From Paenibacillus donghaensis (GTDB lineage Bacteria > Bacillota > Bacilli > Paenibacillales > Paenibacillaceae): 64,000 nucleotides of DNA. Position numbers and translations under genes: made by a program. The notes under the pieces are model-generated. The model saw only the letters and a list, made by a program, of their open reading frames with translations. It did no database searches and was not told the DNA's origin. Shown here piece after piece: positions 27,251-38,046 of this stretch (position 1 is its first letter; each line of letters opens with the position of its first letter). Where the stretch lies: assembly GCF_002192415.1 (NCBI RefSeq), contig NZ_CP021780.1, forward strand, positions 7,936,001 to 8,000,000. Reading direction: 5' to 3'.

Positions 27251-28497
27251 TGAGCAGACACAAAGAAAATGTACCTAAATTAAGATTTCCTGGATTCACT
27301 GACGCTTGGGAACAGCGTGAGTTGGGTGATCTCGCAGAATTTTCAAAAGGAAGCGGTTATACGAAGAATGATTTAAGCGAAACCGGTTCGCCAATCGTTT
27401 TATATGGTCGTCTTTATACTAAATACGAAACAGTGATTAATGATGTTGATACATTTGTAGAAATGAAAGATAAATCTGTAATAAGTGAAGGAAACGAAGT
27501 TGTTGTTCCTGCATCCGGGGAAACGGCAGAAGATATCTCAAGAGCTTCAGTGATTGGAAAGCCAGGAGTAATACTAGGTGGAGACCTAAATGTTATTAAA
27601 CCTAACGAGCAAATTGATCCTGTTTTTTTAGCTTTAGCAATTTCAAATGGAGCACCAAATAGAGATATGGTAAAACGAGCTCAAGGCAAATCTGTAGTTC
27701 ATTTGCACAATTCAGATTTAAAAAAAATAAACTTGGTTTTTCCTCAAATCGAAGAGCAAAGAAATATATTGGAATTTAACTTGCAACTCGAACACCTCAT
27801 CACCCTTCATCAGAGTAAGTTAAATAAATTGAAAAACTTAAAGGCTGGGTTGCTCCAAAAAATTTTACCGGAAAATGGCGAAGATTTTCCAGAAGTTCGT
27901 TTCCCTGGATTCACGCGTGCATGGGAACAGCGTAAGCTGGGTGATGTAATAGCTGAAGCTTATCAAGGAATTAACACAGCAAGTGACAAAGTCGAGTATT
28001 CTAATGACGGAGTTGAAATATTACAATCAAAACACATAACAAGCGGTCAAATATCTTTCGACGATATTCGTTATTTAGATAAAGAAAAATATCCAAATTA
28101 TTTTCCGAAATATGTTCCCAAAATAGATGATATATTATTCGCAAACATTGGAACTATAGGTCCAAGCGTTGTTGTGAAAACTAAAAAAGAGTTTTTAGTT
28201 GCTTGGAATATTTTGAAACTTACTTTGAATAAAAATGTAAGTTCTATGTTTATTCAAACATCACTACATAAACTTAATAATAAAGGGCATTTTGAATCTG
28301 TAACAACAGGTAATGCAACGAAATTCGTGAATAAAGATGAGATGTTAAGAACACCTATATCACTTCCAAGTGTAGAGGAACAAACTAAAATCGGCACCCT
28401 TTTCAACCAACTCGACCAACTCATCACTCTTCATCAGCGTAAGCTACATCACTTGCAAGAACAAAAGAAAGCACTACTAAAACAAATGTTTATCTAG
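27250..28497 (+). CDS. hsdS: Type I restriction enzyme S subunit
   Basis: A 415-residue specificity subunit with two half-repeats. Each half opens with a near-identical segment (RFPGFTDAWEQRELGD near 10, RFPGFTRAWEQRKLGD near 220), then a variable target-recognition domain, then a conserved helix (LITLHQSKLNKLKNLKAGLL near 180, LITLHQRKLHHLQEQKKALL near 395). These determine the bipartite recognition site. The segment after the hsdM terminator (30156) is a decayed third copy of such a half, so domain exchange is possible by recombination at the repeats. Confidence 0.93.
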   Translation: MSRHKENVPKLRFPGFTDAWEQRELGDLAEFSKGSGYTKNDLSETGSPIVLYGRLYTKYETVINDVDTFVEMKDKSVISEGNEVVVPASGETAEDISRASVIGKPGVILGGDLNVIKPNEQIDPVFLALAISNGAPNRDMVKRAQGKSVVHLHNSDLKKINLVFPQIEEQRNILEFNLQLEHLITLHQSKLNKLKNLKAGLLQKILPENGEDFPEVRFPGFTRAWEQRKLGDVIAEAYQGINTASDKVEYSNDGVEILQSKHITSGQISFDDIRYLDKEKYPNYFPKYVPKIDDILFANIGTIGPSVVVKTKKEFLVAWNILKLTLNKNVSSMFIQTSLHKLNNKGHFESVTTGNATKFVNKDEMLRTPISLPSVEEQTKIGTLFNQLDQLITLHQRKLHHLQEQKKALLKQMFI

Positions 28498-28509
28498 GAG
28501 GAAAATAAA

Positions 28510-30108
28510 ATGGGTAATAACCTGCAAACCATCCCAACCAAACTGTGGGCGATGGCAAACGAGCTTCGCGGAGGCATGGATGCCGGAGAATACAAGAACT
28601 ACATCTTAGCCTTTATGTTTTATCGTTATCTTTCAGAACATCAAGAACTGTATTTAGTTGAAAATAATGTTCTTGATGTTGCCGAGGGTGAATCGATCAA
28701 TAAAGCCTATTTAGAACAAGCGAATGGCGACGATTTGAAAGATTACTTAGAAGATATTTCTTCAAGTCTAGGCTATGCTATTGCACCACTTGATACTTGG
28801 GAATCTTTAGTTCAAAAGATCGATAATAGCATGGTGATTCCAAGCGATTATCAAACTATTTTTGATAACTTTAATCGCAACGCTGAATTAAACCAAGAAG
28901 CTGCGAAAGATTTCCGTGGTGTATTTAACGACGTCAATCTTGGAGACTCGCGCCTGGGTTCCTCCACCAATGAACGTGCAAAATCACTGAACCGAATTGT
29001 AAAGCTTGTTCACGACATTGATTACAAAGGTGAAGATAACAAAGATATTCTTGGCGCAATCTATGAATACCTGATCGGTCAATTTGCAGCAAGTGCAGGT
29101 AAAAAAGGTGGAGAGTTCTACACGCCTCATGAAGTTTCTAAAGTTTTGGCTAAAATCGTAACGGATGGTGTAGAAGAATCGGAGCACACTTATTCAGTAT
29201 ATGATCCGACTTGTGGATCTGGATCATTGCTGTTAACGGTACAAGGCGAGCTGCCTGGTGGAGATAAACCCGGGGCGATTAAATTTTTCGGTCAAGAAAA
29301 GAATACGACAACCTACAACTTGGCTCGTATGAATCTGATGATGCATGGTGTTTCGTTTAATAACATGACTCTGTCTAATGCTAATACACTGGAAAGCGAT
29401 TGGCCTGATGGACCGGATGCAAAAGGAAATGACCATCCACGCTCATTTGATGCCGTCGTCGCGAATCCTCCATATTCTGCTCATTGGGATAATAGCGAAA
29501 CGAAACTCAAAGATCCGCGCTTTAAAGAATTTGGTAAACTCGCTCCCAGAACTAAAGCAGATTATGCATTCATTTTACACAGTTTGTATCATCTGAATGA
29601 TACGGGAACGATGGGGATTGTATTACCGCATGGTGTTTTGTTCCGCGGTGCAGCAGAAGGTGTGATTCGCCAAACGATCATTGAGAAAAATTATCTTGAT
29701 ACAGTCATAGGTTTGCCTGCCAACTTGTTCTACGGCGTATCTATCCCAACTATAATCTTAGTACTTAAGAAAAATCGTAAAGCAAAAGACATCTTGTTTA
29801 TCGATGCAAGCAATGAATTTGAAAAAGGTAAGAATCAAAATAAACTTACCGGTAAAAATATTAATAAAATTATCGAAACTTACCGAAATCGTGTAGATAT
29901 TGATAAATATGCTCATGTGGCATCACTTGAAGAAATTAAAGAAAACGAGTTTAACTTAAATATTCCTCGCTACGTGGATACGTCTCAAGAAGAACAAACC
30001 ATTGACCTTGCCGAAGTGAATAAGCTATTAGAGCAAGATAAACAAGAAATCGCTGAGCTTGAAGCTAAGATTAATGAACAGTTGAGAATCTTAGGCATTA
30101 ATATGTAA
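28510..30108 (+). CDS. hsdM: Type I restriction enzyme M subunit (N6-adenine methyltransferase)
   Basis: A 532-residue methyltransferase that protects host DNA with HsdS. The N-terminal helical domain contains KLWAMANELRGGMDAGEYKN. Motif X is GEFYTPHEV, motif I (SAM binding) DPTCGSGSLL near 232, and motif IV NPPYSAHW near 319. The ATG at 28510 follows TAGGAGG. The frame is intact and ends the operon before a terminator. All three subunits appear functional, so the host should be restricting. Confidence 0.95.
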   Translation: MGNNLQTIPTKLWAMANELRGGMDAGEYKNYILAFMFYRYLSEHQELYLVENNVLDVAEGESINKAYLEQANGDDLKDYLEDISSSLGYAIAPLDTWESLVQKIDNSMVIPSDYQTIFDNFNRNAELNQEAAKDFRGVFNDVNLGDSRLGSSTNERAKSLNRIVKLVHDIDYKGEDNKDILGAIYEYLIGQFAASAGKKGGEFYTPHEVSKVLAKIVTDGVEESEHTYSVYDPTCGSGSLLLTVQGELPGGDKPGAIKFFGQEKNTTTYNLARMNLMMHGVSFNNMTLSNANTLESDWPDGPDAKGNDHPRSFDAVVANPPYSAHWDNSETKLKDPRFKEFGKLAPRTKADYAFILHSLYHLNDTGTMGIVLPHGVLFRGAAEGVIRQTIIEKNYLDTVIGLPANLFYGVSIPTIILVLKKNRKAKDILFIDASNEFEKGKNQNKLTGKNINKIIETYRNRVDIDKYAHVASLEEIKENEFNLNIPRYVDTSQEEQTIDLAEVNKLLEQDKQEIAELEAKINEQLRILGINM

Positions 30109-30116
30109 GAATTGAC

Positions 30117-30155
30117 GAAAAAGGGTCAAGGATATTATTTCTTGACTCTTTTTAG
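30117..30155 (+). terminator. Intrinsic terminator after hsdM
   Basis: AAAAAGGGTCAAG pairs with CTTGACTCTTTTT (one bulge) around a 10-base loop, with a T-rich end. Confidence 0.75.
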
Positions 30156-30523
30156 GCTTTCGCTTGGGAACAGAGTGAACTTGGTGGAATCTCCGATATT
30201 CGTCCTGGCCCTTTCGGAAGTACGCTTCACTCAAAAGATTATGTTTAGGAAGGTACGCCAATCATAATAACAGAACACTTCAAACCGGCGACCTCCCTGA
30301 ACCCAAAAATGGTATCCCACAAGTATCCGATGAAGACCTCGGTAGATTGCAGAGTTATGTTTTGAAGACAGATGATATTGTTTTTTTTGTGAGTAGGTTC
30401 AGTTGATATAAATGCTTTAAGAAGACCACGGGCAACTCCAAACCCTTGTGCGTCTTCTTTTTTTGTGGCCATTTACGTGAATTTGAAGGCATCGGGTTGC
30501 CGAAGATCTAGGACTGTGATGGA
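30156..30523 (+). pseudogene. Decayed hsdS half (third specificity fragment)
   Basis: Begins FAWEQSELGGISDIRPGPFG, aligned to the AWEQRELGD half-starts of hsdS. A TAG at 30246-30248 and at least two frameshifts follow. The remaining frames give GTPIIITEHFK, then GIPQVSDEDLGRLQSYV and KTDDIVF, then GSVDINALRRPRA, the typical order of a target-recognition domain. It lacks a start and cannot be expressed. It may be a leftover of domain swapping. Confidence 0.75.
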
Positions 30524-30555
30524 GTGAAATCGGCTGGATACAGTTGTTGACGAAC

Positions 30556-31541
30556 TTACTGGGCCCATCCAGCCTGCATCGTCAATTGAACCAATTCCTC
30601 TAGAAGCTGCTCTTCCAGACTGATGATTTCACACATTTTTCTGTGAATCTTCACCCGCCCGGCCGGCTTATTGCCGGAACACATCACCTTGATCATGAAT
30701 TGATTAATCAGATCCCACTGCTCGCCTGCATGCCGGTAGCCCTCGGCGGCCCGGGAGAGTGCGGGTACATGGGCTTCGCGATTAAGCAGCTGCAGGAACA
30801 GGCTGAACCGAATCCGGCTGATGGGCAGGGCGTTGGCATACAGCTTGAAGCGAGAACTGGATTCGGCAGAATTATCAGCGGCGATTCCTGTATGCAGATA
30901 GGTTTCGGCATAGGATCTGAGGTTAGCAGCAACCTCGCCCGGCTGAACCAGATTGGAAGGGCTCGTCAGCATTCCTTGAAGCGTAGTCTGCCAATCAGTG
31001 TATGAACGCGAAGCATCACAAAGATCAAATAAGGCATAGAAATGGCAGGCTTGCTCGAGGACATCGAAGTCCACAGCTTCAAGCGCTTTGCCATAGTAGG
31101 CATCCGTTAGATAAATGATGTTGCCGGGCCGGTCCAGTCCAACGGCGAGACAGGCATGACTGGTATGCAGCCTGCGGAAGGCTACACACCAGGGGCAGTC
31201 ATATGAATCGAATCCGACCAGAACCGGCATTCCCGAAGACAGCCGGCTCTCCAGGCGGTCCAGCATAAAGTTCTTATCCATAGCCGGTTCTTTCCGTCGA
31301 TATAACTGAACATAAGGCCATGGTACGCAGACAGGGATTCTGTACTGATCCGTGGCAGCATTAACCGCTCAATCAACGGCTGATCCGGGGACGGCTGTTC
31401 TTCAAAGGACATCTGCCAGGCATTGCCGTACATGCACTTGCTGTCCTTGTCTTGCCACTGCGCAACAGACTGGATACAGTCATCAATACAACTGCGTAGA
31501 GTAGGGTAAGGCGTACTCTTAATGGGAGCAATGTTCAGCAC
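30556..31541 (-). pseudogene. BtrH-like cysteine-peptidase-fold protein, frameshifted
   Basis: The first part (from 31541) reads NIAPIKSTPYPTLRSCIDDC and ends near 31370 in one frame. The rest continues in another frame as AATDQYRIPVCVPWPYVQLY and then GMPVLVGFDSYDCPWCVAFR with HACLAVGLD. This resembles the N-terminal domain of BtrH-type proteins often found beside peptide or aminoglycoside biosynthetic genes. A frameshift near 31365-31372 joins the parts. The downstream frame has an internal ATG at 31279-31281, which may allow a short product. It overlaps the AraC gene by 23 bases, so they formed one operon. Confidence 0.6.
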
Positions 31542-32463
31542 TGCTCATCATCTCCTTCGCCGACAAAAAGTGACTCTGCAACCGGTTTCGGTAAGAAGCA
31601 GGAGTCATACCGCTATATTCACGGAATAGCCGGTAGAAATATTTCATGTCGTAAATTCCGACCTCCAGGGCAATGGACTGTATCCCAAGCTCCGTGAACA
31701 TCAGCAGAAGGCAGCTGTATTTCATGCGGATTTCCTGGAGCATCTGGAGATAGGACTTGCCGGTCTTTATTTTGAATAATCTCTGAAACTGGCGGGAGCT
31801 CACCGCAATCTGCCGGCTCATCTCCTTCAGCGTGATTTTCTCTCTGAAATTACTGATCATATACAGGATGACGTCATGCAGCGGATCATAGTCCATCCCG
31901 GACTGCTGAGCGAAAGGAATGGCGGCTGCGGGCATAATGAGATTCGCCAGTTCGAACAGCAACGGGTATAGCTGCTGTTGATCCCTAAGTGAGCCACAGC
32001 TCTGCATCTCATGCATACGGCGGAGCAATAAGGCCAGCTCCACGTTTTTCTCCCTATACCCGAACCATTGCTTCACCTCCAGAAGCTTCAGGAGCGGCAA
32101 CATCTCCTCTTCAGAGAAGGGTCCCGGCAGCTCTCTGAGAATCCTGCCAAGCTCAGGCCTGAGCATACAATTGAAGATGAGGAGCGGCTCTGTACCGGTC
32201 ATATCCTGAGGGTGAAAGACATGGGAAACCCCAGGCGGTATAACTAACAAATCCCCCTGCATAACCTGCATTTTATTCGCACCTGCCAGATGGCTTCCTT
32301 CCCCTTGAACCAAATCGAAGATTTTGTGGCCGGCAAGCCGATGGCCTCCCGCAGTACGTCGAAATGTCTGGCGCTCAGTACCCGGGTGGATATTGCTCCG
32401 AACGGCATGGTGAGTGCCTGCAAATTTTTCGGCGAGCTGGCCATTGGCAATGTGAAAGAGCAA
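31519..32463 (-). CDS. AraC-family regulator, probably 5'-truncated
   Basis: The frame gives 314 residues. The C-terminal two HTH motifs are clear (ITLKEMSRQIAVSSRQFQRL near 212 and LGIQSIALEVGIYDMKYFYR near 258, closing SGMTPASYRNRLQ). The cupin-like sensor begins near residue 45 (HKIFDLVQGEGSHLAG, then GDLLVIPPGVSHVF). Residues 1-45 lie antisense to the well-conserved radical-SAM tail on the plus strand and do not resemble AraC proteins. I infer that the true N-terminus was lost in a rearrangement near 32300-32340. Activity is doubtful. Confidence 0.7.
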   Translation of the reverse strand: MLFHIANGQLAEKFAGTHHAVRSNIHPGTERQTFRRTAGGHRLAGHKIFDLVQGEGSHLAGANKMQVMQGDLLVIPPGVSHVFHPQDMTGTEPLLIFNCMLRPELGRILRELPGPFSEEEMLPLLKLLEVKQWFGYREKNVELALLLRRMHEMQSCGSLRDQQQLYPLLFELANLIMPAAAIPFAQQSGMDYDPLHDVILYMISNFREKITLKEMSRQIAVSSRQFQRLFKIKTGKSYLQMLQEIRMKYSCLLLMFTELGIQSIALEVGIYDMKYFYRLFREYSGMTPASYRNRLQSHFLSAKEMMSSAEHCSH

Positions 32464-32595
32464 TCGCTGACGGAAATATGGAATTCAGCCCGCTACGACA
32501 GACTGCGGCGGATTCTGGATGAAGGCTTGTCGCCGGCCTGTTCCAAATGCAATGTGCTGTACTTGAATACCTATGCTGCCCTGACACATGTATGA
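32290..32595 (+). pseudogene. Radical SAM/SPASM protein, C-terminal fragment
   Basis: About 100 codons of a SPASM domain: KCLALSTRVDIAPNGMVSAC, KFFGELAIGNVKEQSLTEIW and ACSKCNVLYLN. These are the Cys ligands for auxiliary iron-sulfur clusters. The CxxxCxxC radical-SAM core is absent, replaced upstream by sequence belonging to the opposite-strand AraC gene. The stop overlaps the ATG of the oxidoreductase gene by four bases, showing the two were once co-translated. Confidence 0.75.
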
Positions 32596-33675
32596 AGAAC
32601 GGGTGTGATCAACCTGTCTATAAGCTCGGTATCCTGGGTGCCTCGAACATTGCTGTACCAGCCATGCTGGAGCCTGCACGGGTTGTGGAGAAGGTTCGGA
32701 TAACCACAATCGCCAACCGGACATTGGAAAAGGCAGCGAAAATGGCGGAAGCTTACCAGATTCCTTATGTGGCGGGCAGTCTGGAGGAACTGCTGGAGTT
32801 AAATGATCTGGATGGGGTATATATTGCACTCAGCAATGAGCTTCATACAGAATGGGCAGTCCGGGCATTGAAGGCGGGGAAGCATGTATTGGTAGAAAAG
32901 CCGATGTGCCTACATCCCGAAGAAGCTGAACGGTTACGGCTGGTAAAAGAAAAATCCGCCGCCCTGAAGCTCGCCGAAGGTCTGATGATTGCCTTCCACC
33001 CTTGGCAGCAGGCACTCAAATCCATTGTCGACTCCGGGCAATTCGGCCCGCTCTATAAGATCAGTACAAGAATATCCGTACCTGCCAAGGACAGACATGC
33101 CGGGAATTACCGCAGTGTCAAGGCTAAGGGGGGAGGCGCTTTTGCCGATCTGGGCTGCTATTGGCTGCAGTTCCTGCAGACCCTTGCCGGTCTTCAGCCC
33201 AGTGAGATCAGGGCGCAGTCGGCTTTTGACGGGCCGGAAGGCTGTGATTGGACCTTTCAGGCGGCGCTGCAATATAAGAACGGTCTGGAAGCTGAGTGTC
33301 TCACTTCCTTTGAGCTGCCTTTCCGGGCTTCGCATACCCTGTATTTCGAGCATACAGTGCTGACGGTCCCGGATTTCTTCCGGCCAGTCAAAGGGTTCTA
33401 CAAAATCAAAATACGGCATGATCTTCCGGATAACCGCAGCACCCTGTGTGAATTTGCCGATGAACTACTATGTCAGCCAGTTGAATGCTTTCGCAGAAAT
33501 GATGAGCGGGCAAAGGGCAGAAAAGCTGGAAGCTACATGGGAACGGGTACACCTGCAATCCCTAATCATGGCCGAGGCGCAGCAGCGCTTGGGTCTATCT
33601 ATGAAGCAACCCGCCCATAGCCAAAACGTCAAAACAGCGATTCCCGTATACCGGAGAATCGCTGTTTTGGATTAG
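32592..33675 (+). pseudogene. Gfo/Idh/MocA-family oxidoreductase, frameshifted
   Basis: Starts at ATG 32592, overlapping the SPASM stop. The Rossmann fold begins KLGILGASNIAVPAM; LVEKPMCLHP carries the EKP motif and FADLGCYWLQ follows. Near 33461-33468 an extra base shifts the frame: one frame runs on to 33620 with an unrelated end, while NYYVSQLNAFAEMMSG and ATWERVHLQSLIMAEAQ continue in the next frame to 33675. The last codons overlap the terminator hairpin. It would have been an NAD(P)-dependent sugar or amino-sugar oxidoreductase of a lost pathway. Confidence 0.8.
33631..33668. terminator. Bidirectional terminator between convergent genes
   Basis: A perfect 13-bp stem (33631-33643 with 33656-33668, AAAACAGCGATTC) and a 12-base loop. 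A-rich and T-rich flanks let it serve both the oxidoreductase and the nucleotidyltransferase genes. Confidence 0.85.
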
Positions 33676-34487
33676 CGGTCCTGCAAGGAAGGAGACTGCT
33701 CTATCCAGGAGCGCTCGTTGTTCATCACATAAATGCCCAGCGCCTGCTCGAAGGAAAGGCCATGATTATAAAAAGCCAGCACCTTCGCGGCGAAGCGCAT
33801 ACTCTTATCTGCGCCGGGTGACTGCAGCAGCTCTGCAGCGAGCTTACGGAAGTCCTTCGGCTTAGCTTCTGCAGCATCTACGGCATCCAGCAGCCCCTTG
33901 TGGCTTGGAAAGAGCATCCGGTTATAAGCCAGGATCATCCTCCCGCTGAAGATTACCAGGTTGCTGGCGGTGTGAGCGAGCACGTAGGCGTCGTTCTTCC
34001 GGGCCGCTTCTTTGGCGAAATAAAAAGCGTACAGGAAGATATGGGCGCAAAAGTCCCGCAGATTGCGATCCCGGCTTTCTTCAGGGTAGACGGGAATTCG
34101 GGCTACCAGTTCGTTCAGCTCCGGGATTCTGGAGAATACAACGTCCGAACCGGTAAAAGCATACCTCGTCGGCTCGTTGCCCCGCTTGGCGGCAAGCTCC
34201 AAAAACCGGAGATTGATCACTTTGATATCGGCGTATCCCCCTTCATAGGTGCTGACTTCCCGGTCCAAGTAGGACAGCATATGGTCCCGGTCATATTCTG
34301 CATAGGCTTCATCGGTTAATACCAGGTGAACATCCACATCCGAGGTCTCCTTGGCGGTTCCTTGGGCTACCGAACCGCTGGTGATTACCGCCAGGCAGGA
34401 AGGGTCCTTCTCAAGCTTCCCCACCAGCTTCTCCAGCGTCTGTCTATGATGCTCATACATCTCTTTCATCCTCCTTAAGGTGCTCAT
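33672..34487 (-). CDS. Nucleotidyltransferase-domain protein
   Basis: A 271-residue protein of the Pol-beta-like nucleotidyltransferase fold. The active-site pattern is VITSGSVAQGTAKETSDVDV near residues 36-55 (GS, then DxD). The C-terminal 150 residues are helical (RDFCAHIFLYAFYFAKEAARK). This layout is found in aminoglycoside nucleotidyltransferase-like and kanamycin-type enzymes, but the substrate is not predictable. GGAGGAT precedes the ATG at 34485-34487. The gene looks intact among decayed neighbours. Confidence 0.8.
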   Translation of the reverse strand: MSTLRRMKEMYEHHRQTLEKLVGKLEKDPSCLAVITSGSVAQGTAKETSDVDVHLVLTDEAYAEYDRDHMLSYLDREVSTYEGGYADIKVINLRFLELAAKRGNEPTRYAFTGSDVVFSRIPELNELVARIPVYPEESRDRNLRDFCAHIFLYAFYFAKEAARKNDAYVLAHTASNLVIFSGRMILAYNRMLFPSHKGLLDAVDAAEAKPKDFRKLAAELLQSPGADKSMRFAAKVLAFYNHGLSFEQALGIYVMNNERSWIEQSPSLQDR

Positions 34488-34540
34488 GCACCTTAAGCGT
34501 ACCCATTGGACAGCTTGCCAGATATGGTCAATTCAGACAT

Positions 34541-36209
<1,669 letters not shown>

Positions 36210-36526
36210 CGATTTTCCTCCTCTAATTGATTTCAGTGAGGTCAGACTTTATAGCATACGATCAGGATGTTAACGTATTCTTTGAACCAGACTGAGAATA
36301 TGGAGAAATGGCAACATTTATGGGAATTTTATCCTTATTAGCTGGTACAAGTTCAAATGTGATATGTGTTATAATAAAAGCCGAAATAGCGCCGGCTTAG
36401 GAATTACAGTCATGAGATAGATCGTATCCTTCGGACAGGGCGGTCTATTTCTTTTGAGGCATAAACAGGTTAGTATTACTATTCGGGATAAAGATTTGTC
36501 CTGGTATTCATAGAGAGGTTTTTGAT
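36210..36526. other. Intergenic before the second Dus-like gene
   Basis: A hairpin (TAGATCG at 36418-36424 with CGGTCTA at 36441-36447, T-rich tail to 36455) may act as terminator or attenuator. A TATAAT at 36370-36375 could be a -10 box, but no good -35 is present. The last 55 bases match the upstream of copy 1. Confidence 0.45.
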
Positions 36527-37486
36527 ATGACGAATAATTTTTGGCGTGATTTACCGCGACCTTTTTTTGTGCTGGCGCCCATGGAAGATGTGACGGATGT
36601 TGTTTTTCGCCATGTCGTAAGTATTGCTGCCAGACCGGATGTGTTTTTTACGGAGTTTGCGAATACAGAGAGTTATTGTCACCCGGAGGGGAACCATGCT
36701 GTGCGCGGGCGTTTGACTTATACAGAGGATGAACAGCCCATTGTAGCTCATATCTGGGGAGATAAGCCGGAATACTTCCGTCAGATGAGCATCGGTATGG
36801 CACAAGAAGGATTCAAGGGCATTGATATTAATATGGGTTGTCCTGTAACGAATGTAGCAGAGAATGGGAAGGGAAGCGGCCTGATCTGCCGTCCCGAACT
36901 CGCAGCGGAGATCATCCAGGCTGCCAAAGCCGGAGGACTGCCCGTCAGTGTCAAAACAAGGCTCGGGTTCAGTAGCTTAGATGAATGGCGCGGCTGGTTA
37001 ACCCATATCCTGAAGCAAGACATTGTGAATCTGTCCATTCATTTGCGCACACGAGAAGAAATGAGTAAAGTAGATGCTCACTGGGAGCTGATTCCGGAGA
37101 TTAAGAAGCTTCGGGATGAGGTGGCACCCCATACACTGCTGACCATTAACGGGGATATCCCCGACCGTCAGACTGGCCTGAGGCTCGCTGAAGAGTACGG
37201 TGTGGATGGGATTATGATCGGGCGCGGTATTTTTCATAATCCATTTGCCTTTGAGCAGGAGCCGAAGGAACATAGTAGTAGCGAATTGCTTGATCTGCTG
37301 CGGCTGCATCTGGATCTCTATGATGAATACTCAGGACAGAAACCACGTTCGTTCAGCCCCCTTACCCGTTTCTTCAAAATATATGTCCGCGGCTTCCGGG
37401 GGGCAAGTGAATTAAGAAATAACTTAATGAACACCAAGTCGACCATTGAAGTGCGTGCGCTGCTGGGTGAGTTTGGAAGCGAGTAA
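36527..37486 (+). CDS. tRNA-dihydrouridine synthase family protein (copy 2)
   Basis: A 319-residue near-copy of the protein at 13790. It keeps APMEDVTD, the catalytic Cys in [24 protein letters not shown] and [12 protein letters not shown]. Differences are mostly third-base or conservative, rising towards the C-terminus, which ends ten residues earlier. Upstream 55 bases are also conserved, so the promoter region was duplicated too. Both copies seem intact. Retention of two such enzymes is unusual; they may differ in tRNA target or expression. Confidence 0.9.
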   Translation: MTNNFWRDLPRPFFVLAPMEDVTDVVFRHVVSIAARPDVFFTEFANTESYCHPEGNHAVRGRLTYTEDEQPIVAHIWGDKPEYFRQMSIGMAQEGFKGIDINMGCPVTNVAENGKGSGLICRPELAAEIIQAAKAGGLPVSVKTRLGFSSLDEWRGWLTHILKQDIVNLSIHLRTREEMSKVDAHWELIPEIKKLRDEVAPHTLLTINGDIPDRQTGLRLAEEYGVDGIMIGRGIFHNPFAFEQEPKEHSSSELLDLLRLHLDLYDEYSGQKPRSFSPLTRFFKIYVRGFRGASELRNNLMNTKSTIEVRALLGEFGSE

Positions 37487-37634
37487 CCCGGCTCTAAGAC
37501 TGCTTAATCTACGCCTATACCGAGCTCAAGTGGGTGGATGAGGATGAATTTTTACGAAAAAACTGGAAAAGGCTTCAAGGGAGGGTGCAGCAACCTGCCC
37601 CATGCGAAGCTGATTTGGAGGGAGATTGAATCAA

Positions 37635-38012
37635 ATGAGTATGTATCCATACTACACAATTATCAAAGAATCCAATTATGATGAGAATGCTGGCTTTCAA
37701 TACTTTGCATTTCCTGGGTCACAGGATACTTATGTAGCCGTAGAACATTATTGTACCAACCCTAATTGCGAATGCACTTCACTAATACTCGAGATTAATC
37801 GGGTAATGCCAAACGGTAAAGCCCAAAAAATAGGGGATATCACACTGCGGTTTCCTGATTACAAAATCGAGATGATTGAGGCTAAGGCTCCCTATCAGGC
37901 AAAACTGAAAAGGCAGTTTAAACAAGGGATACCGGAAGTGTGGAAGTCTTATATTCTGCAGCATCGCAATCATGTGAGGGAAATCATAGGTGCAGTAAAC
38001 GGTGATATTTAA
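37635..38012 (+). CDS. Small unrecognised protein with a Cys-rich motif
   Basis: A 125-residue protein (128 if the TTG at 37626 is used; GGAGGG at 37617 fits neither start perfectly). It contains [19 protein letters not shown], a possible metal-binding CxxPxCxC cluster. It lies just before the SEC-C gene and probably shares its transcript. No function is known to me. These two genes separate the Dus-like and SF0329-like genes only in this copy of the duplication. Confidence 0.65.
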   Translation: MSMYPYYTIIKESNYDENAGFQYFAFPGSQDTYVAVEHYCTNPNCECTSLILEINRVMPNGKAQKIGDITLRFPDYKIEMIEAKAPYQAKLKRQFKQGIPEVWKSYILQHRNHVREIIGAVNGDI

Positions 38013-38046
38013 TGGTGATAGATTTACCTTCAGAGGAGTGTCTGAC

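Noticed and set aside
36361..36380. Promoter before the second Dus-like gene
   Set aside because: TATAAT at 36370 is good but no -35 hexamer exists at 16-18 bases, and a hairpin follows before the gene.
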